Assembly: GCA_016584305.1 (NCBI GenBank)
Contig: JACEEZ010002722.1
Coordinates: 111,001 to 175,000, forward strand
Origin: Chionoecetes opilio
Taxonomy: Eukaryota; Arthropoda; Malacostraca; Decapoda; Majidae
Length of the DNA: 64,000 nucleotides
Direction: 5' to 3'
The notes below the pieces were generated by a model. The model searched no databases. It had not been told where the DNA came from and worked only from the letters and a program-made list of their open reading frames with translations. A program made the position numbers and the translations under genes. Position 1 is the first letter of the stretch, and every line of letters begins with the position of its first letter. Of this stretch, positions 11,500-24,133 are shown one piece after another.

Positions 11500-14400
11500 T
11501 ATTATATTATGGGAAATAACGACATTTTTTTCGGGTGTGTTTTGATATTTTTAGAATTAATTGCTAACCGTTTCTGTCGCAAATCATATCTTTCCCCGCC
11601 AGCCCCCCCCTAAGGCAAATTTTGTGAAGAGCCGAAAACCGGCTTCTTGCAGTTTTGCTTTTCTTTTATGGGGGGGGCTTTTAAAAACCCGGCTTTTAGG
11701 ATTGGCCCAGCGGTCAAGCCGTAAGAAGCCATAAAAGCGAGACCCAGGGCTCGCTTACCAGGGCTTCCCCCCGCTTGTTGCCGTGACGTCAGGATAACAA
11801 CAAATATGGGGGGAGGGCAATTTTCTAAACCAGTGAGTTGGCGTAGAATACTGAAATTACAGAAACGGGACACAATAAGCACATAGTGTACATTCGAAGC
11901 TGGACATCCCTTAAAGGACCACGAACAGAAAATTAAAAAGGTTAATGACACACAGGACAATTTTAAAATGGTGAAAAAAATGATTAGTCTTATCGGGCTG
12001 ACGATAGGGCCTGGCTGCGACGTATGTTTTTCTAAATTTTCCCTATAATATGGCAAAATTAGCCTGATTTGTACATTTAGTAGCAGGGGCTTAACTTTCG
12101 GACCACCAAAATAGAGCTAAAAGGGAATGACAGGTGATAGGAACGTCGTCGGGTTTGAATACTTTTTTGGTTTTTTTAACAAAACCAAGACGTTTTTTTT
12201 TAAATTTTTTACTAATTATGAAATAAAAACCAAACCCGGGAAACTTTTTTGGGCTATTCATTTCTCCATTTTGGGTTTTTAGAGATCTCTCACACTTTTG
12301 AGAACTGAAATTTTGGGAACTCCCCCAGGGAGACGAAGTACCATAAACCTTCACCTCATCCAAATTCCCCCCAAAAAAACATTGCAAGATATCTAAGTAT
12401 GCATTACTTCTGTTGCGGGATGAACAAATTAATTGTATAAAAATTTGTAATATTTAGGTGCTGATATTTTGGGAAATGACTAGCTTTGGCTTTGAGGGAA
12501 ATCTTAAAACAAGGGCTCCCGGAAGCTGACCCAAATTTGGGCTTTTGTGTTATACTTACGTCCTTTAACACACTTTTAATTTTTAAATGATGCCGACCCT
12601 TATTTTGCCTACATGGCCGATATTAAAATTCAGGTTCTTGAAAAAAACTAAGTCCAGTAGGTTAGGTTGGGTCAGGTGGGGTTAGGTTGGTTAGTGCACA
12701 CCCGATGGCTCGAGGGGGGTGCTGGGTTGGTCTGTAGATTTTTTGTCATCTTTAAAATAAGGGCTCAACCTCCTACTTTTTCTCTTCTTAAAGACAAACA
12801 AGCTTGGGGAAGGTTTAAAACCGGGGTTTTTGGGGGTGGGGAGCACAATAGGGAAAAGGGCCCCCAAAAGTCTATAACAAGGGAAATTTTCCCCTTTTTT
12901 TATGGTTTTTTTTTGGGGGGGCCATATTTCCCTTATTGGGGTTTTCCCCCACCCAAAACCCCGGTTTCCCCATGCCCCCAAGTTTGTTGTATAAGAAGAA
13001 AAGAAGATGGGGTGAACCCCTTTTTTCTTAAGATTTCCATTATTTAAATTAATATATAATTTTTAATTTATATATTATAAAATATTTGTTTTTCTGTTAT
13101 TTTGGTTAAATTAGTATGTTTATGAAAAGGAAATGGCTATTTTTTGGGCCGATTTTTTTGTTGACATATTTTTTAATGGTAAAATTATGTATCTCTCGCT
13201 TTGACGAAAAAATTGGGGAAGGATCGGGGTTTTAAAATTTCTAGTATCCAAACTTTTCGCATAAAAAAAATTGTGGTCGTTATTGAGTAAATTTCCCCTA
13301 TTTCCAACAAATTCCGTGTATCGAAAATTTGTCCGTTACTCTGCGGGGAAAAAGTTCGTACACTACAACTCAGCCATCACAAATCTACCAAATCGGGGAA
13401 ATTAAAAAAAATCAGAACCGTACAAGCAATACTGCTTATTCAAAAAGCACGCATACCGACTGGCAGAAAAATGTTGAGCCGATATTTGTTAAATTTTAAA
13501 GTCCGAAAAAGCGGGGGTTGTGTGTATACACTAATTTTTGAAAAGTACACAAGCATATTTAATCCCTAATACGTTCGGTTTGGTGACTTTAAAGGATTAG
13601 GTTATGGGGCAAGAGTTTTTCTGCTATGGAAAAATAAAAAATTATAAAAAAACTAGTTTGAGAAATTGTATTTGTTAAATATAAATGTTAATCGATTTAC
13701 GGCTACTTTGGTTGCAATTATCTGACCATCATATTACCGGGCCCCTTTTGTGCTTTAAAATCTGAGGTTTAAATCCCTTTTTTATTTTTTGTATAGTTGG
13801 TTTTTTTTCTTCTTTTAAAATTTTTACTTGCCCTTTTAAAAAACTTCTATAAAGGTACACTCAACAACTACTTTTTTATTTTTCTTTTCCTTGTTTTTTT
13901 AGCCTGTTCTCTATGGGGGTTGCAAATCGGTAAAATTTAGGATGAAACTATGACTGACTTTGTCATGTTGAAAAAAACACTCAAAATGCTGTCTGTCTCT
14001 TTTTCCTTTTCATGGAAAGGGGTTTAATCTCAATAGTACACAGTCTATTTTCGGGGTTTGTATGTGCCGGTTGCAAAAGTTTTATCCGACCGAAGATAAA
14101 GGAGAAGACTCGAGGGGAGTGAGAGGGGGATGAAAAAATAAAAATATCTTATTTCCATAAAACAGGGTTTTTACATAAAACTTACTCCAGAGTTCTATGC
14201 AATATATCTAAAAAAAAACTTCTGAAAGTCACCAAATAAAAAAAAATACATAAAAGAAAGTCAAACAAACTTAAAAGGGGGTTTTATAACATTAAACAAA
14301 AAGAACTAACCCCCTTCAATTCTTTAAAATACTACTAAAAATTAACTGCTATTTGATATGGGGAAAAAAATTAATTCACTTGGGGGTCAATTAAAAGAAA

Positions 14401-14940
14401 ATTTTTAAAGTAAAGTTTTAAAAAGTGTAGACTTCCAAAATTTTAATGATGCATAAAGGCAATTGTTCCTTTTAAAGGGCCTTTGACAGTGAGGGGTCTG
14501 GCACCAGTCTTTCTGGCTCTTGCACATAAAGGCCTTTACTCCCCTTTTTTTGTACTGGCTTTTTTTCCCTGAAAAGGGAAAAAACTATATACCACTCCGA
14601 TAAAACCCCATTGAACACCCTTTAAAAACACGAAACTTTTCATAAATATGGGTTTTTAAATTGTTACCCTTTAAATCTTTTATATGGAGTAAATGATTTC
14701 CCTTTTTTCTAGCTCCCCCAAAAGCTATTTAGCTGCTATTTTCTTTTAAAAAAAAAAAGTAAAGTTGAGAAAAATATTTGTTGGTCCCCTATACCCCCAC
14801 ATAAAATTTCCCCTTAAGCTGAGAGAGGGGGAGAGAGAGAGGAAAAAGAGATTTTTAAACCAAAAAAAGCCAAGAATGAAAACGCCCCCCCATCTTCCAA
14901 GCAAAAAATAAAAACAGGGGCCCCAACCCCCCAAAGCGGA
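11500..14940. other. Low-accuracy-looking, homopolymer-rich sequence
   Basis: No gene can be supported. Runs of G, C, T and A are much commoner than in flanking DNA, and a degraded TTAGG-like patch occurs at 12657-12695. Texture is the same as in the degraded tandem copy that follows, where a clean copy allows comparison, so I infer unpolished sequence. Confidence 0.5.
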
Positions 14941-17900
14941 AATCCCGGGGACTGGCGGGGAATGATGGGCCCTTAATGAAATCCCTCATTATACCTGACC
15001 CTTGTCATCAGTGCAGCAGTTAATAAAAAAAAAAAGTCACTAAAGGGGAAAATCGACCCGCCACCCCATATGAGTCCTAGGTCCCGCCCTTTTTCCTTTC
15101 CCTATAAAATTTCCTTTGGTTTATGGGGCAAAAAAAAAATTAAAGTGAAGGATATGTGTTGTGTCCATTCACAAAATCGTCAGTCCAGTTATCGTACTTT
15201 TAAAGGCTTTTTTCGAGGTACACTTTGCGGTGGCTGTTTTGTTTCAGTTATCCTGGAACGCCCAGCGGGCGAGCCCGAACACCACTTCGCCGTTCGGCGG
15301 CACGAAAAAGAGAGAGAAGCCCCAAGGCCGTAAAAACCGGCTTCTTTTCGGCTTTTCACCAAAATTGCCCTAAAATTTTACTTTTTAAGCCCGCCCCTTA
15401 TTTTTTTTCTCTTTTGCGTGCATAGAAAATGGGGAAAACACTTTTTACTCTTTTTTTCCCGTAAAATTATACGTCTGGGTTGGGGGGTGGTTTCAAAAAG
15501 CCTGGCCAAATCAGATCGCGCGCATGAGAAAACTTTCAAAACTCCTCCCGTAAAGTTTCTCTTTTTCCTTTAATTCTCATCCATTTTAACTTATTACATG
15601 CCACGACTGCAAAGGGTTTCTGTATTTAATTAATAGTAGGTAAGGAGTAGTAAGGGTGAGTATTTTCTCTTAACAGGTAAAAGTCACAAATTAAAATTTT
15701 TTTCCCGCGCGTCTTTGGGAACAAATTTCCCAACCCTTTGAATTTTTCAATGTTTCCCGAATCTTCGTTGATGCTTTTCTGGCTTAGCACCAAAACTGTG
15801 TATTATTGCTTAGTATAGTCCATACTTAAATATATTCATGGTGATATTAAAATTTGCAAAGAATGTATAAATTTGGTAATAAATTTTTATATTACACAAA
15901 AAGAAACCTTTTAGAACCTATCGCAGGGGCACGATACAACATTTCATCATCTGATTCGCGCCAACACGGAAGGAGGTCTCTACCCAGGGGCCCCAAAAAA
16001 CCCCACCACCACCCGCACCCACCCCCCACCACCCACCCGCCACCCAAAACCCCAACCCACACACACCCACCCACCCACCCCATCACCCCCCGCCCACACA
16101 CCTTTTTCCCCCACCCACGCCCTCCCCATCCCCCACCCACCCCCCACCCACCCCGGCCCATCACCTCCCCCCCAACCCACCCACCCAAGCCCTCCCCATC
16201 GCCCCCACAACCCACCCCCCAAAAGCCCATCTCATCCGCCCCCCACACCCCCCCCACACGTCCATCACACACCCGCCCACCACACACCCCCCAGGGTGTT
16301 AAACGGGGGAATGCACTGGGATGAATCACAACCACTTCATCTAGGTTTGGCAAAAAATAATTGGGAAACTGATGAGGTACACGTAGCCACATACGTACGG
16401 TCCATGAAAGCTTAAAATCCCGACGCACACGTGAAATGGCGTGTACAAATAGATATTCAAAAAACAGTTTCATACGCCCTAAACATTTCAGTTTTTAAAA
16501 TCAAGTCCATCTATAGGTTAGAAAACAAAGCTAGGCCATTCTAAGAGCTCAAACAATTGATATCGATGTGTATACAGACAATCACGCACTACTCTTTTCT
16601 GTGCCTTCAATAAAGTCAACCTTAAAGATATTCCCCTTAGCCTCTCAAGAGGTAAAAAGTGTACGCACTTTTACTCTCGGCAACATCAAGAAAAAGCTTT
16701 TTGGCACGCTACAATCGTATTTTGTGATGGCAACAGGGGGGGAGCTTTTTAATAAAAAAATTTTTTTTTCTCCGGGGGGCCTACAAAATACGCCTATATT
16801 ACCCCACCTATATATATATATACATATGTTTATAAAAGCCTAATAACTTAAAACAGTCTAAAATAATAATATATAACCAATAATTAACCATTGTTGTTAT
16901 GGTGACGGGAAAATTGCGGGGTAAACGACCCCACCCTGCCTTAGTTTTCCTCCTGCACTGTCTTTGCGGAGCGAACTTTGCTTCCGAAAATGTCCACCCA
17001 GCGCTAAAATGGTCTTATCCCCTAAAATGGGCTTGGTAGTTTTTCCAAAATGCCCCCCCCTGAAACAAAGTATTCCACTGAAAAAACAGAGGGAAAGTAT
17101 TTGAGGCATGTATAAGATCAGTATTGCTGTATGCCATGGGTTTTGGACGTGGGGGTTTGCAAAAAGTTGAGGTGTGTTTGTTGGCTGTGATTGGAGAATG
17201 TTAGATATAGACTGGATCACTGGAAGATAAAAATTTCCTGAAGAGGTGGGGAGAAAAAGTGAATTTTAAGGAGTTGAGAGTGGAGATTGAGGTTGCGGGG
17301 ACGTAAAGATGAGAGGTGGTGATTGGGAACATTGGGGGGAGCTAGTAGGCTGTTGGAGTGGGGAAAACTGGAATGCCATCTCTTACCTCATAAGATATTA
17401 TGAACTAAATACTTTAAAGGGCCTTTCCATTTGCAACATTTTAGGGAACCCGTTCCGGGAAACCCCAAAAACTCAGGCGTTCCATTTGCGCACGAAAACC
17501 GGGGCAGAGGCGACGCGCGTAGTGCGCAGCAAAAACCCCCGAACTTTCTCTACCCCATTTGGGAGGTCGGTAGACAGTAAATTTTGTTACCCCCCCCGGC
17601 AACACGCCGCCTCCCCCCCTCACCTGTGCCTTCCCCAGGAAGACGTCAACTGCAGCGCCTGGATACACATAGGGGCTCACCAGGGCTCATAGTGTTCCCC
17701 ATGGGACCTCGCAGCCCTTAAAAAACACAACAAAAACAGTAGAGTTTTTAGTTCATAACAAACAAAGGCCGCCTTGGGCCCTTTTTCATCTTATCGTTTA
17801 GGGTTTTTCCGCATGCACGAGTCGGGGAATGTCAGACAGGGCAGGATGTTCGAAATCCCTCGTAAGGGGCAACTTACGATGTATGGCTACAAAAACCTTA

Positions 17901-18360
17901 CGGGGTGGCTGAGGGAGATGCTCGTACCGAGCCGTCACTCCCCTACGGTTTCGGTGGGGCCCCGGGGGGGGGGAAAATAGGGGTTTCTAGGGGTATTTGG
18001 GAAAATTCCCCTAACCAACACAGAGCAACGCCTCGCATGACGCGGCTTTTCTAGCCAATCATCATGCTCTCACGTCAGGGGTCCGATTAAAAAATTTAAA
18101 GACAAATTTAAAAGCCGCTGTTGTGCTAAATGGGCCCCCTTTCGGAATCGTTTCCCCCGGACGCTTATTTAACCTAAAAACTCTAAAAACTTAAAACCCA
18201 AAACCCATCATAAGCCTTTCCTAAGCTAAACCCAACCCAAACCAACTTTAACCCAAACCTAAAAAATATTTTGCCGGGTTGGCTAGATCGGCTGATTTCC
18301 GAAATAGGGGGCCCATTTTCTCACTATCCCAAATGTTACGATAAAACATGCGGGCCCTAA
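14940..18360. repeat. Tandem ~3.5-kb unit, copy 1 (degraded or unpolished)
   Basis: Collinear with 18361-21900. Landmarks: GAAGGATATGTGTTGTG at 15148 and 18531; a C/A-rich minisatellite at 15998-16300 and 19410-19745; CGGCTGATTTCCGAAATAG at 18289 and 21821. Between the first and last landmark copy 1 is 3141 bp and copy 2 is 3290 bp. Copy 1 is shorter because of many scattered 1-2 base losses and homopolymer swaps, not a few large indels. That pattern resembles raw long-read error more than mutation. Confidence 0.8.
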
Positions 18361-18727
18361 GCCCGGCACTGCGGGCGAGATGGCCAGTTATGAAATCCTC
18401 TAACTGACCCTTGCAGGGTAAAAATAGTCACTAATGTGGACTCGACAGCCAGCCCATATATGTCCGTAGGTGCCCGCCTCTTTACTTGCCCTTTTAATTC
18501 CTGGTTTATGGAGCAAAAAAACATTAATGTGAAGGATATGTGTTGTGATCCATTCACAATATCGTCAGTCCAGTTATCGTAACTTATTAATGGCTTTCAT
18601 TCGACGGTACACTTTCGTCAGTGTGGCTGTTTTGTTTACAGTTATCAGCTGTGAACGCCGAGCGGGCGAGCCTCGAACACCACTGTCAGCCGTTCTGGCG
18701 AGGCACGAAAACGAGAGAGAAGCCGCA

Positions 18728-18761
18728 AGAAGCCGTAAGAAGCCGGCTTCTTACGGCTTCT
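18728..18761. repeat. 34-nt perfect palindrome (AGAAGCCGTAAGAAGCC and complement)
   Basis: The halves are exact reverse complements with no spacer. A degraded version lies near 15310-15350, and a related half-site occurs near 11719. Confidence 0.85.
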
Positions 18762-19409
18762 CTCACCAAAATTCGCCTAAAATTTTACTTATTTAAGCTC
18801 CGCCCACTTATTTTTTACTCTTTTGCGTGCATAGAAAACTGAGCAGATACACTTATTTTACTCTTTTCCTGTAAAATTATACAGTCGTGGGTGTGGGTGG
18901 TGGTTTCAAGAGCCTGGCCAATCAGATCGCGCGCATGAGAAAATCTTATCAAAACTCCTCCCGTAAATGTTTCTCTTTTCCTTTAATTCTCATCCAATTC
19001 AACATTCATTACATGCGCACGACATGCAAAGGATACTGTATTTAATTAATAGTAGGTAAGGAGTAGTAAGGAGTAGAGTAGGTGACTCTTAACAGGTAAG
19101 AAGTCACAAATATTAAAATTCTCCAGCGACGTCTGGGAACAAATTTCCCAATCCCTCGAATTTTTCAATGTGTCCGAATCTTCGTTGATGCTTGCTGGCT
19201 TAGCACCAAAACTGGTGTATTATTGCTATAGTATAGTCAAATACTTAAATATATTCATGAGTGATATTACATTTGCAATAGAAATGTATAAATTTGGTAT
19301 ATATGTTATATTACACAAAAAGAAAGCCTTTTAGAGAACCTATCGCAGGGCACGAATACGAACATTTCATCAGTCTGATTCAGCGCCAACACGGTAAGGA
19401 GGTCTCTAC

Positions 19410-19745
19410 CCACGGGCCACCACACACCCACCACCACCCAGGCACCCACCCGCCCACCACCACCCGCCCACCACACACCCATCACACACCCACCCACCAC
19501 ACGCCCATCACCCATCCGCCCACCACACACTCACCCACCACACGCCCATCACCCATCCGCCCACACCCCACACCCACCCACCACACGCCCATCACACATC
19601 CGCCCACCACCACACCCACCCACCACACGCCCATCACCCATCCGCCCAACCACACACCCACCCACCACACGCCCATCATACATCCGCCCACCACACACCC
19701 ACCCACCACACGTCCATCACACACCCGCCCACCACACACCCGCCC
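19410..19745. repeat. C/A-rich minisatellite, period about 43 bp
   Basis: Units built from CCACACGCCCATCACCCATC and CGCCCACCACACACCCACC recur about seven times. The first tandem copy has a degraded version at about 15998-16300. Thr/His/Pro-rich reading frames here are repeat artefacts. Confidence 0.85.
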
Positions 19746-20597
19746 ATGGATGTTAAACGGGGGAGATGCACTGGAGGATGAATCACAACCAGCATTCATC
19801 TAGGTTTAGGCAAAGAATAATTGGTGAAACGTAGATGTAGGTACACGTAGCCTACATACGTACAGGTCCATGAAAGCATTAAACATCCTCGACGCACATC
19901 GTGAAATGGCTGTGTAGCAAATAGATATTCAAATAACAGTTTCATAGCGCCCTAAACATTTCAGTTTAATATCAAGTCCATCTATAGAGTTAGAAAACAA
20001 TGCTAGGCCATTCTAAGAGCTCAAAACAATTAGATATCGATGTGTAATACAGACAATCACGCTACTACTCTTTGCTGTGCCTTCAATAATGTCAACCTTA
20101 ACGATATTCCTTGAGCCTCTGCAAGAGGTAATGAAGTGTACGACACTTTTACTCTCGGCAACATCAAGAAAGAGCTTTGGCAGCGCTACAATCGTATTTT
20201 GTGATGGCAAGCAGGGGCGGAGCTTAAATAAGTATAATTTTACTCCGGAAGGACACTACAAAATACGCCTATATATAGCCCACACCTATATATATATATA
20301 CATAGTGTATTATACAGCCTAATATACTATATACAGTCTAAAATATATAATATATAACCAATAATATAACCATTGTTGTTATGGTGACGGAGAAAATTGC
20401 GGGCTAAGACGACCCCAACCCTGCCTTAGTTTACACTCGCTGCACTGTCTTAGGCGGAGCGAACTTTGCTTCCGAAAATGTCCACCTAGCGCTAAAATGG
20501 TCTTAGTCCCCTAAGATGGTCTTGGTAGTGTTCCAAAATGCCGCCCCTGATAAACAAGAGTATTCCACTGAAAAAACAGAGGAAGAGTATTTGAGGC

Positions 20598-20831
20598 ATG
20601 TATAAGATCAGTATTGCTGTATGCCATGGTTCTGAGACGTGGGCTTTGACGAAGAAGTTGGAGGATGTGTTGGTTGGCTGTGATGGGAGAATGTTGAGAT
20701 ATATGACTGGGATCACATGGAGAGATGAAATGTCCAGTGAAGAGGTGGCAAGAAAATGTGAATTGAAGGAGTTGAGAGTAAGGAGATTGAGGTTGCTTGG
20801 GCACGTAAAGATGAGAGGTGGTGATTGGTGA
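20598..20831 (+). mobile_element. RTE-like LINE fragment (after the RT domain)
   Basis: The 77-codon open frame contains GSETWALTKKLEDVL, RMLRYMTGITWRDEMS and LRRLRLLGHV-like blocks. These are the conserved connector after the RT palm in RTE-type and related non-LTR elements (SETW, RRMLR, RLRWxGHV). A degraded copy is at about 17100-17320. Upstream RT motifs are absent, so the fragment is 5'-truncated. Confidence 0.75.
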
Positions 20832-21900
20832 GACATTGGGGGTAGCTAGGTAGGCTGTATGGAGTGGAAGACTGGAAGTGCCAGTCGTCTTACCTCATAA
20901 GATATTATGAACTAACTATCAGTATAGAAGAGGCCTCTTCCATTTGCAACATTTCAGGAACCAGTTCACGGAACCCAAGAACTCAGGCGTTCCATTTGCG
21001 CACGAAAACCTGGGTCAGAGGCGACGCGCGTAGTGACGCAGCAAAACCCCTGAACTTTCTCTACCCACATTGGGAGGTCGGTAGACAGTAGAGTTTTGTT
21101 ACCCCCTCTCGGCAACACGCCGCCATCCGCCTCACCTGTGCCTTCCTGAGGAAGACAGGTCAACTGCAGCGCCTGTGATAGCATCATAGGACCTCACCAG
21201 GGCTCATAGTGTTCCCCATGGGATCCTCGCAGCCCTTAAACAACAACAACAACAACAGTAGAGTTTTCAGTTCATAACAAACAATGGCCGCCTTGGGCCC
21301 TTTTTCATCTTATCGTGTAGGGTTTTCCGCATGCACGAGTCGGAGAGGATGTCAGACAGGGCAGGGATGTTCGAAAATCCCTCGTAAGGGACAACTTACG
21401 AGTGTATGGCTACAATAACCTTACGAGGGTGGGCTGAGGGAGATGCTCGTACCGAGCCGTCACTCCCGTACGGTTATCGGTGGCCTCTGGGTGGGGAATA
21501 TAGGGATATTCTAGGGATATGTGTGGGAAAATTCCGCTAACCAATCACAGAGCAGCGCCTCGCATGACGCGGCTTTATCTAGCCAATCATCATGCTCTCA
21601 GCTGTCAGGGAGTCCGATTAATAAATTTAAAGACAATTCAAATGCCGCTGTTGTGCTAAAATGGGCCCCTTTCGGAAATCGTCCCGCGGACGCTTATTTA
21701 ACCTAAATAACTCTAAAAAACTTAACACAAACCTATCATAAGCCTTACCTAAGCTAAACCAGACCTAAACATAACTTAACCTAAACCTAAAAACTATGTT
21801 TGCCGGTGTTGAGCTAAGATCGGCTGATTTCCGAAATAGGGCCGATTTTAGCTCACTATCGCCAGAATGTTACGATAATACATAGCTGCCATATTAGCCT

Positions 21901-22502
21901 TTCAGCGTAATATTCTCCCACTGATTACTACAGAGACGTACCCAGGGTATACCTTGATGCGCTGATCATAGTATCTATAGACCACTGCTGGCCCGCGCCG
22001 TACGTATGCCGTATCCGTGGCCCTGGCGGTACTCTGTTATAGTGGACGAGAACTGCGCGTTCGCTCTTTAGGTCAGACAAGACACAAGGCGGGGCTAACA
22101 CCTCACTGTGACACACGTGACACTTGTGTGCAAGGATAGTATAACTTTATAATATCCTTGCTTGTGTGTATACGTGCGTGTGTACTAGTATGTCAGACAT
22201 TTGATACCACCACCACCACCACCGAATCATTATAGCGGCCAAACTTGTATGATGAACTATACGTTTTGATTCAAGAAGTCGACCGATATATATATTTAAT
22301 ATATAGGTTTGCCCTGATATGAATTTATTACAAGTATAGGTTTGTATGTTAAATATGATATATATGGAGTCAAAGATGCAATAAACACATCACATTTCAA
22401 ACAGGCAAGCATGAAATGGCTCTATAATACACAATAAACATAAAATATAGTGATACAACTTGTAATTTATTGTTTATTGATGTCTTGTCGCTTCAAATTT
22501 CA
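21901..22502. other. Intergenic DNA with a short hairpin
   Basis: No gene is seen. An imperfect inverted repeat with GCAAGGATA arms lies at about 22120-22155, and a (CCA)n run at 22207-22223. Confidence 0.4.
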
Positions 22503-23191
22503 CTCCCTTATTAAAGCCCCGTCTACACTACCACTCACCACCGTCGGCGCTTGCCGTCGAACAGTGTTCGTCACTCAAAAGTGGCAGTGTGGACACGATG
22601 CCGACGAGCAAAATTTAACCGTCGGCGCTGCCCGCCAACATTCAGCAGGTTTAATATTGGGCGGGCATGCCCGTCACTCACGGGTCAGCGCCAAACACAT
22701 GCTTCAAGTTATCGGCAGTTTTCACTATCTAGATATTTTTGCATTGCTATGTACCGTATACCATCAGAACCAAGAAAGTCAGCTGATTACGAGTATGTGA
22801 TCAAAAATTAAATGGGAGAAATGGTCGGGAAATTGCAGCGAGTTGAAGACAAAAAAGGGAGAAAAATGTTTATACACTATTTCTTTTTGCTATATTTTTT
22901 AGAATACACAAAAAGGTTTTCGTATATTTTTCTTGCTTATGATATGCAGAAATGTGTCATGAAGATGATAGTTGGGTCAGTTTTTCTAAACCTCCTGTGG
23001 TTATTTCTTAATCTCGAGTGAGAGTACACGATATGCAGAAAACATGACTCACTTTGAAATCAGGAAGCGCGCTGACCGCCGAACAAAACCGTTCGTGTGG
23101 ACACAACCCTGGCAACGGCGCTTCCCGTCGGCAAGCACCGACGGCAAGCACCGACGGTGGTGAGTGGTAGTGTGGACGGGACTTTAGGGAG
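22503..23191. mobile_element. Non-autonomous DNA transposon (MITE) with ~50-bp inverted ends
   Basis: The left end (AAAGCCCCGTCTACACTACC, then ACTCACCACCGTCGG) is matched in reverse complement by the right end near 23135-23180. No transposase frame is present. The interior (about 22810-23000) resembles the interior of the foldback at 43822-45272: both contain GCGAGTTGAAG, TTTATACAC and ATGATATGCAG-like blocks in the same order. I could not identify a clear target duplication. Confidence 0.7.
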
Positions 23192-23880
23192 TTAAGGGTG
23201 CTCCCGACCACCCTTAGCCTCGCGGTCCCGTAACGAGTGAGAAAACGGTTCGAGCATCTCCCTTAGTGGCGCTACGAGGTAAAAGTCCCCTAGGGTAATA
23301 CTTACGGGCCCGTAACTCTTTCGAGCATCTTTCCCCAGGCCTACAAGGGGCACTGGTGGATCTTGATCTTGATCTTGATTTGGGAGTCACCCAGCGGATG
23401 CTGTCAGTGAAGCCTTGGGTCCGGCGTTCTCCCACACGCGTAATCTGTTGGGAGAGAAGCAAAAGGGGGAAGCAAAACTAGGGATTTCTTTTTCCCCTCA
23501 TTCCTCTCTCTGCATCACATTCATACGGGGTCCCCCATCACTGAGGAGCCCCCTGCCTCTCATGCTCTCTCCTACGTGCTCTCCAAGAGTTCTCCAAGAA
23601 TTCTTTTACACTCTCAATCACACGACTGTCACTCCTCCCCTCAGCACACAACCCCAGCAGGTACTCATCTCCACTCTCCTGTCTCTCATCTCTCGCCATT
23701 CTTCCACTCCGACCTCTCCTACCACTACCTCCAACATCTTGGAGGAAAGCGGTCCCACGATCTTAATCTTGATATGATGCCTTCACATCGCAGCTGAGTT
23801 ACCAAATGTTTTTTTGTTTGTGTTTTAAGCAGATAAGGCGCAGTGTTAGCACCAATAAATTGGTTAGCACGCCGGGCGAG
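23192..23880. other. Intergenic DNA upstream of the V-ATPase gene
   Basis: No gene is recognised. A short GATCTT repeat lies at 23358-23378. Open frames here are short and lack family motifs. Confidence 0.35.
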
Positions 23881-24025
23881 TAGTCCATCCCCCTCTCTCT
23901 CTTTCTCTCTCCTTTCTCTCTCTCATGTCTCTCCTTCCTTTCCCCTCTCTCTCTCTCCATCCTTTTCCTTCTCTCTTTTCTCTCTCTATAATATAAATAT
24001 AGAACTTTGTGCACATGTGAGTGTG

Positions 24026-24081
24026 TGACGTCATGGCTTTAAGGGTGACGTCACGGTTGTGTGTTGACGAGTGTGACGTCA
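24026..24081 (+). promoter_or_regulatory. Three perfect CRE octamers (TGACGTCA) upstream of V-ATPase subunit e
   Basis: Exact palindromic TGACGTCA sites lie at 24026-24033, 24046-24053 and 24074-24081, 53-108 bp before the start codon at 24134. A CT-rich tract (23889-23990) lies just upstream. CREs bind CREB/ATF bZIP dimers. The position suggests a core promoter or first-exon control region; regulation itself is inference. Confidence 0.7.
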
Positions 24082-24133
24082 CGAAGGAATATCGACTGTG
24101 TGGCAGTGTGTGCAGTGTTGGAACTTGGTCAAG

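Larger units (their letters stand above)
18361..21900. repeat. Tandem ~3.5-kb unit, copy 2 (clean)
   Basis: Second copy of the unit. It contains, in order, a 34-nt perfect palindrome (18728-18761), a C/A-rich minisatellite (19410-19745), an RTE-like LINE fragment (20598-20831) and a degenerate AACCTA-rich patch (21695-21795). No intact gene is seen; the unit looks like a composite of repeats. Confidence 0.8.

Noticed and set aside
15854..16473. Pro/Thr/His-rich and Gly/Trp-rich frames
   Set aside because: Translation of the C/A-rich minisatellite, in low-accuracy sequence.
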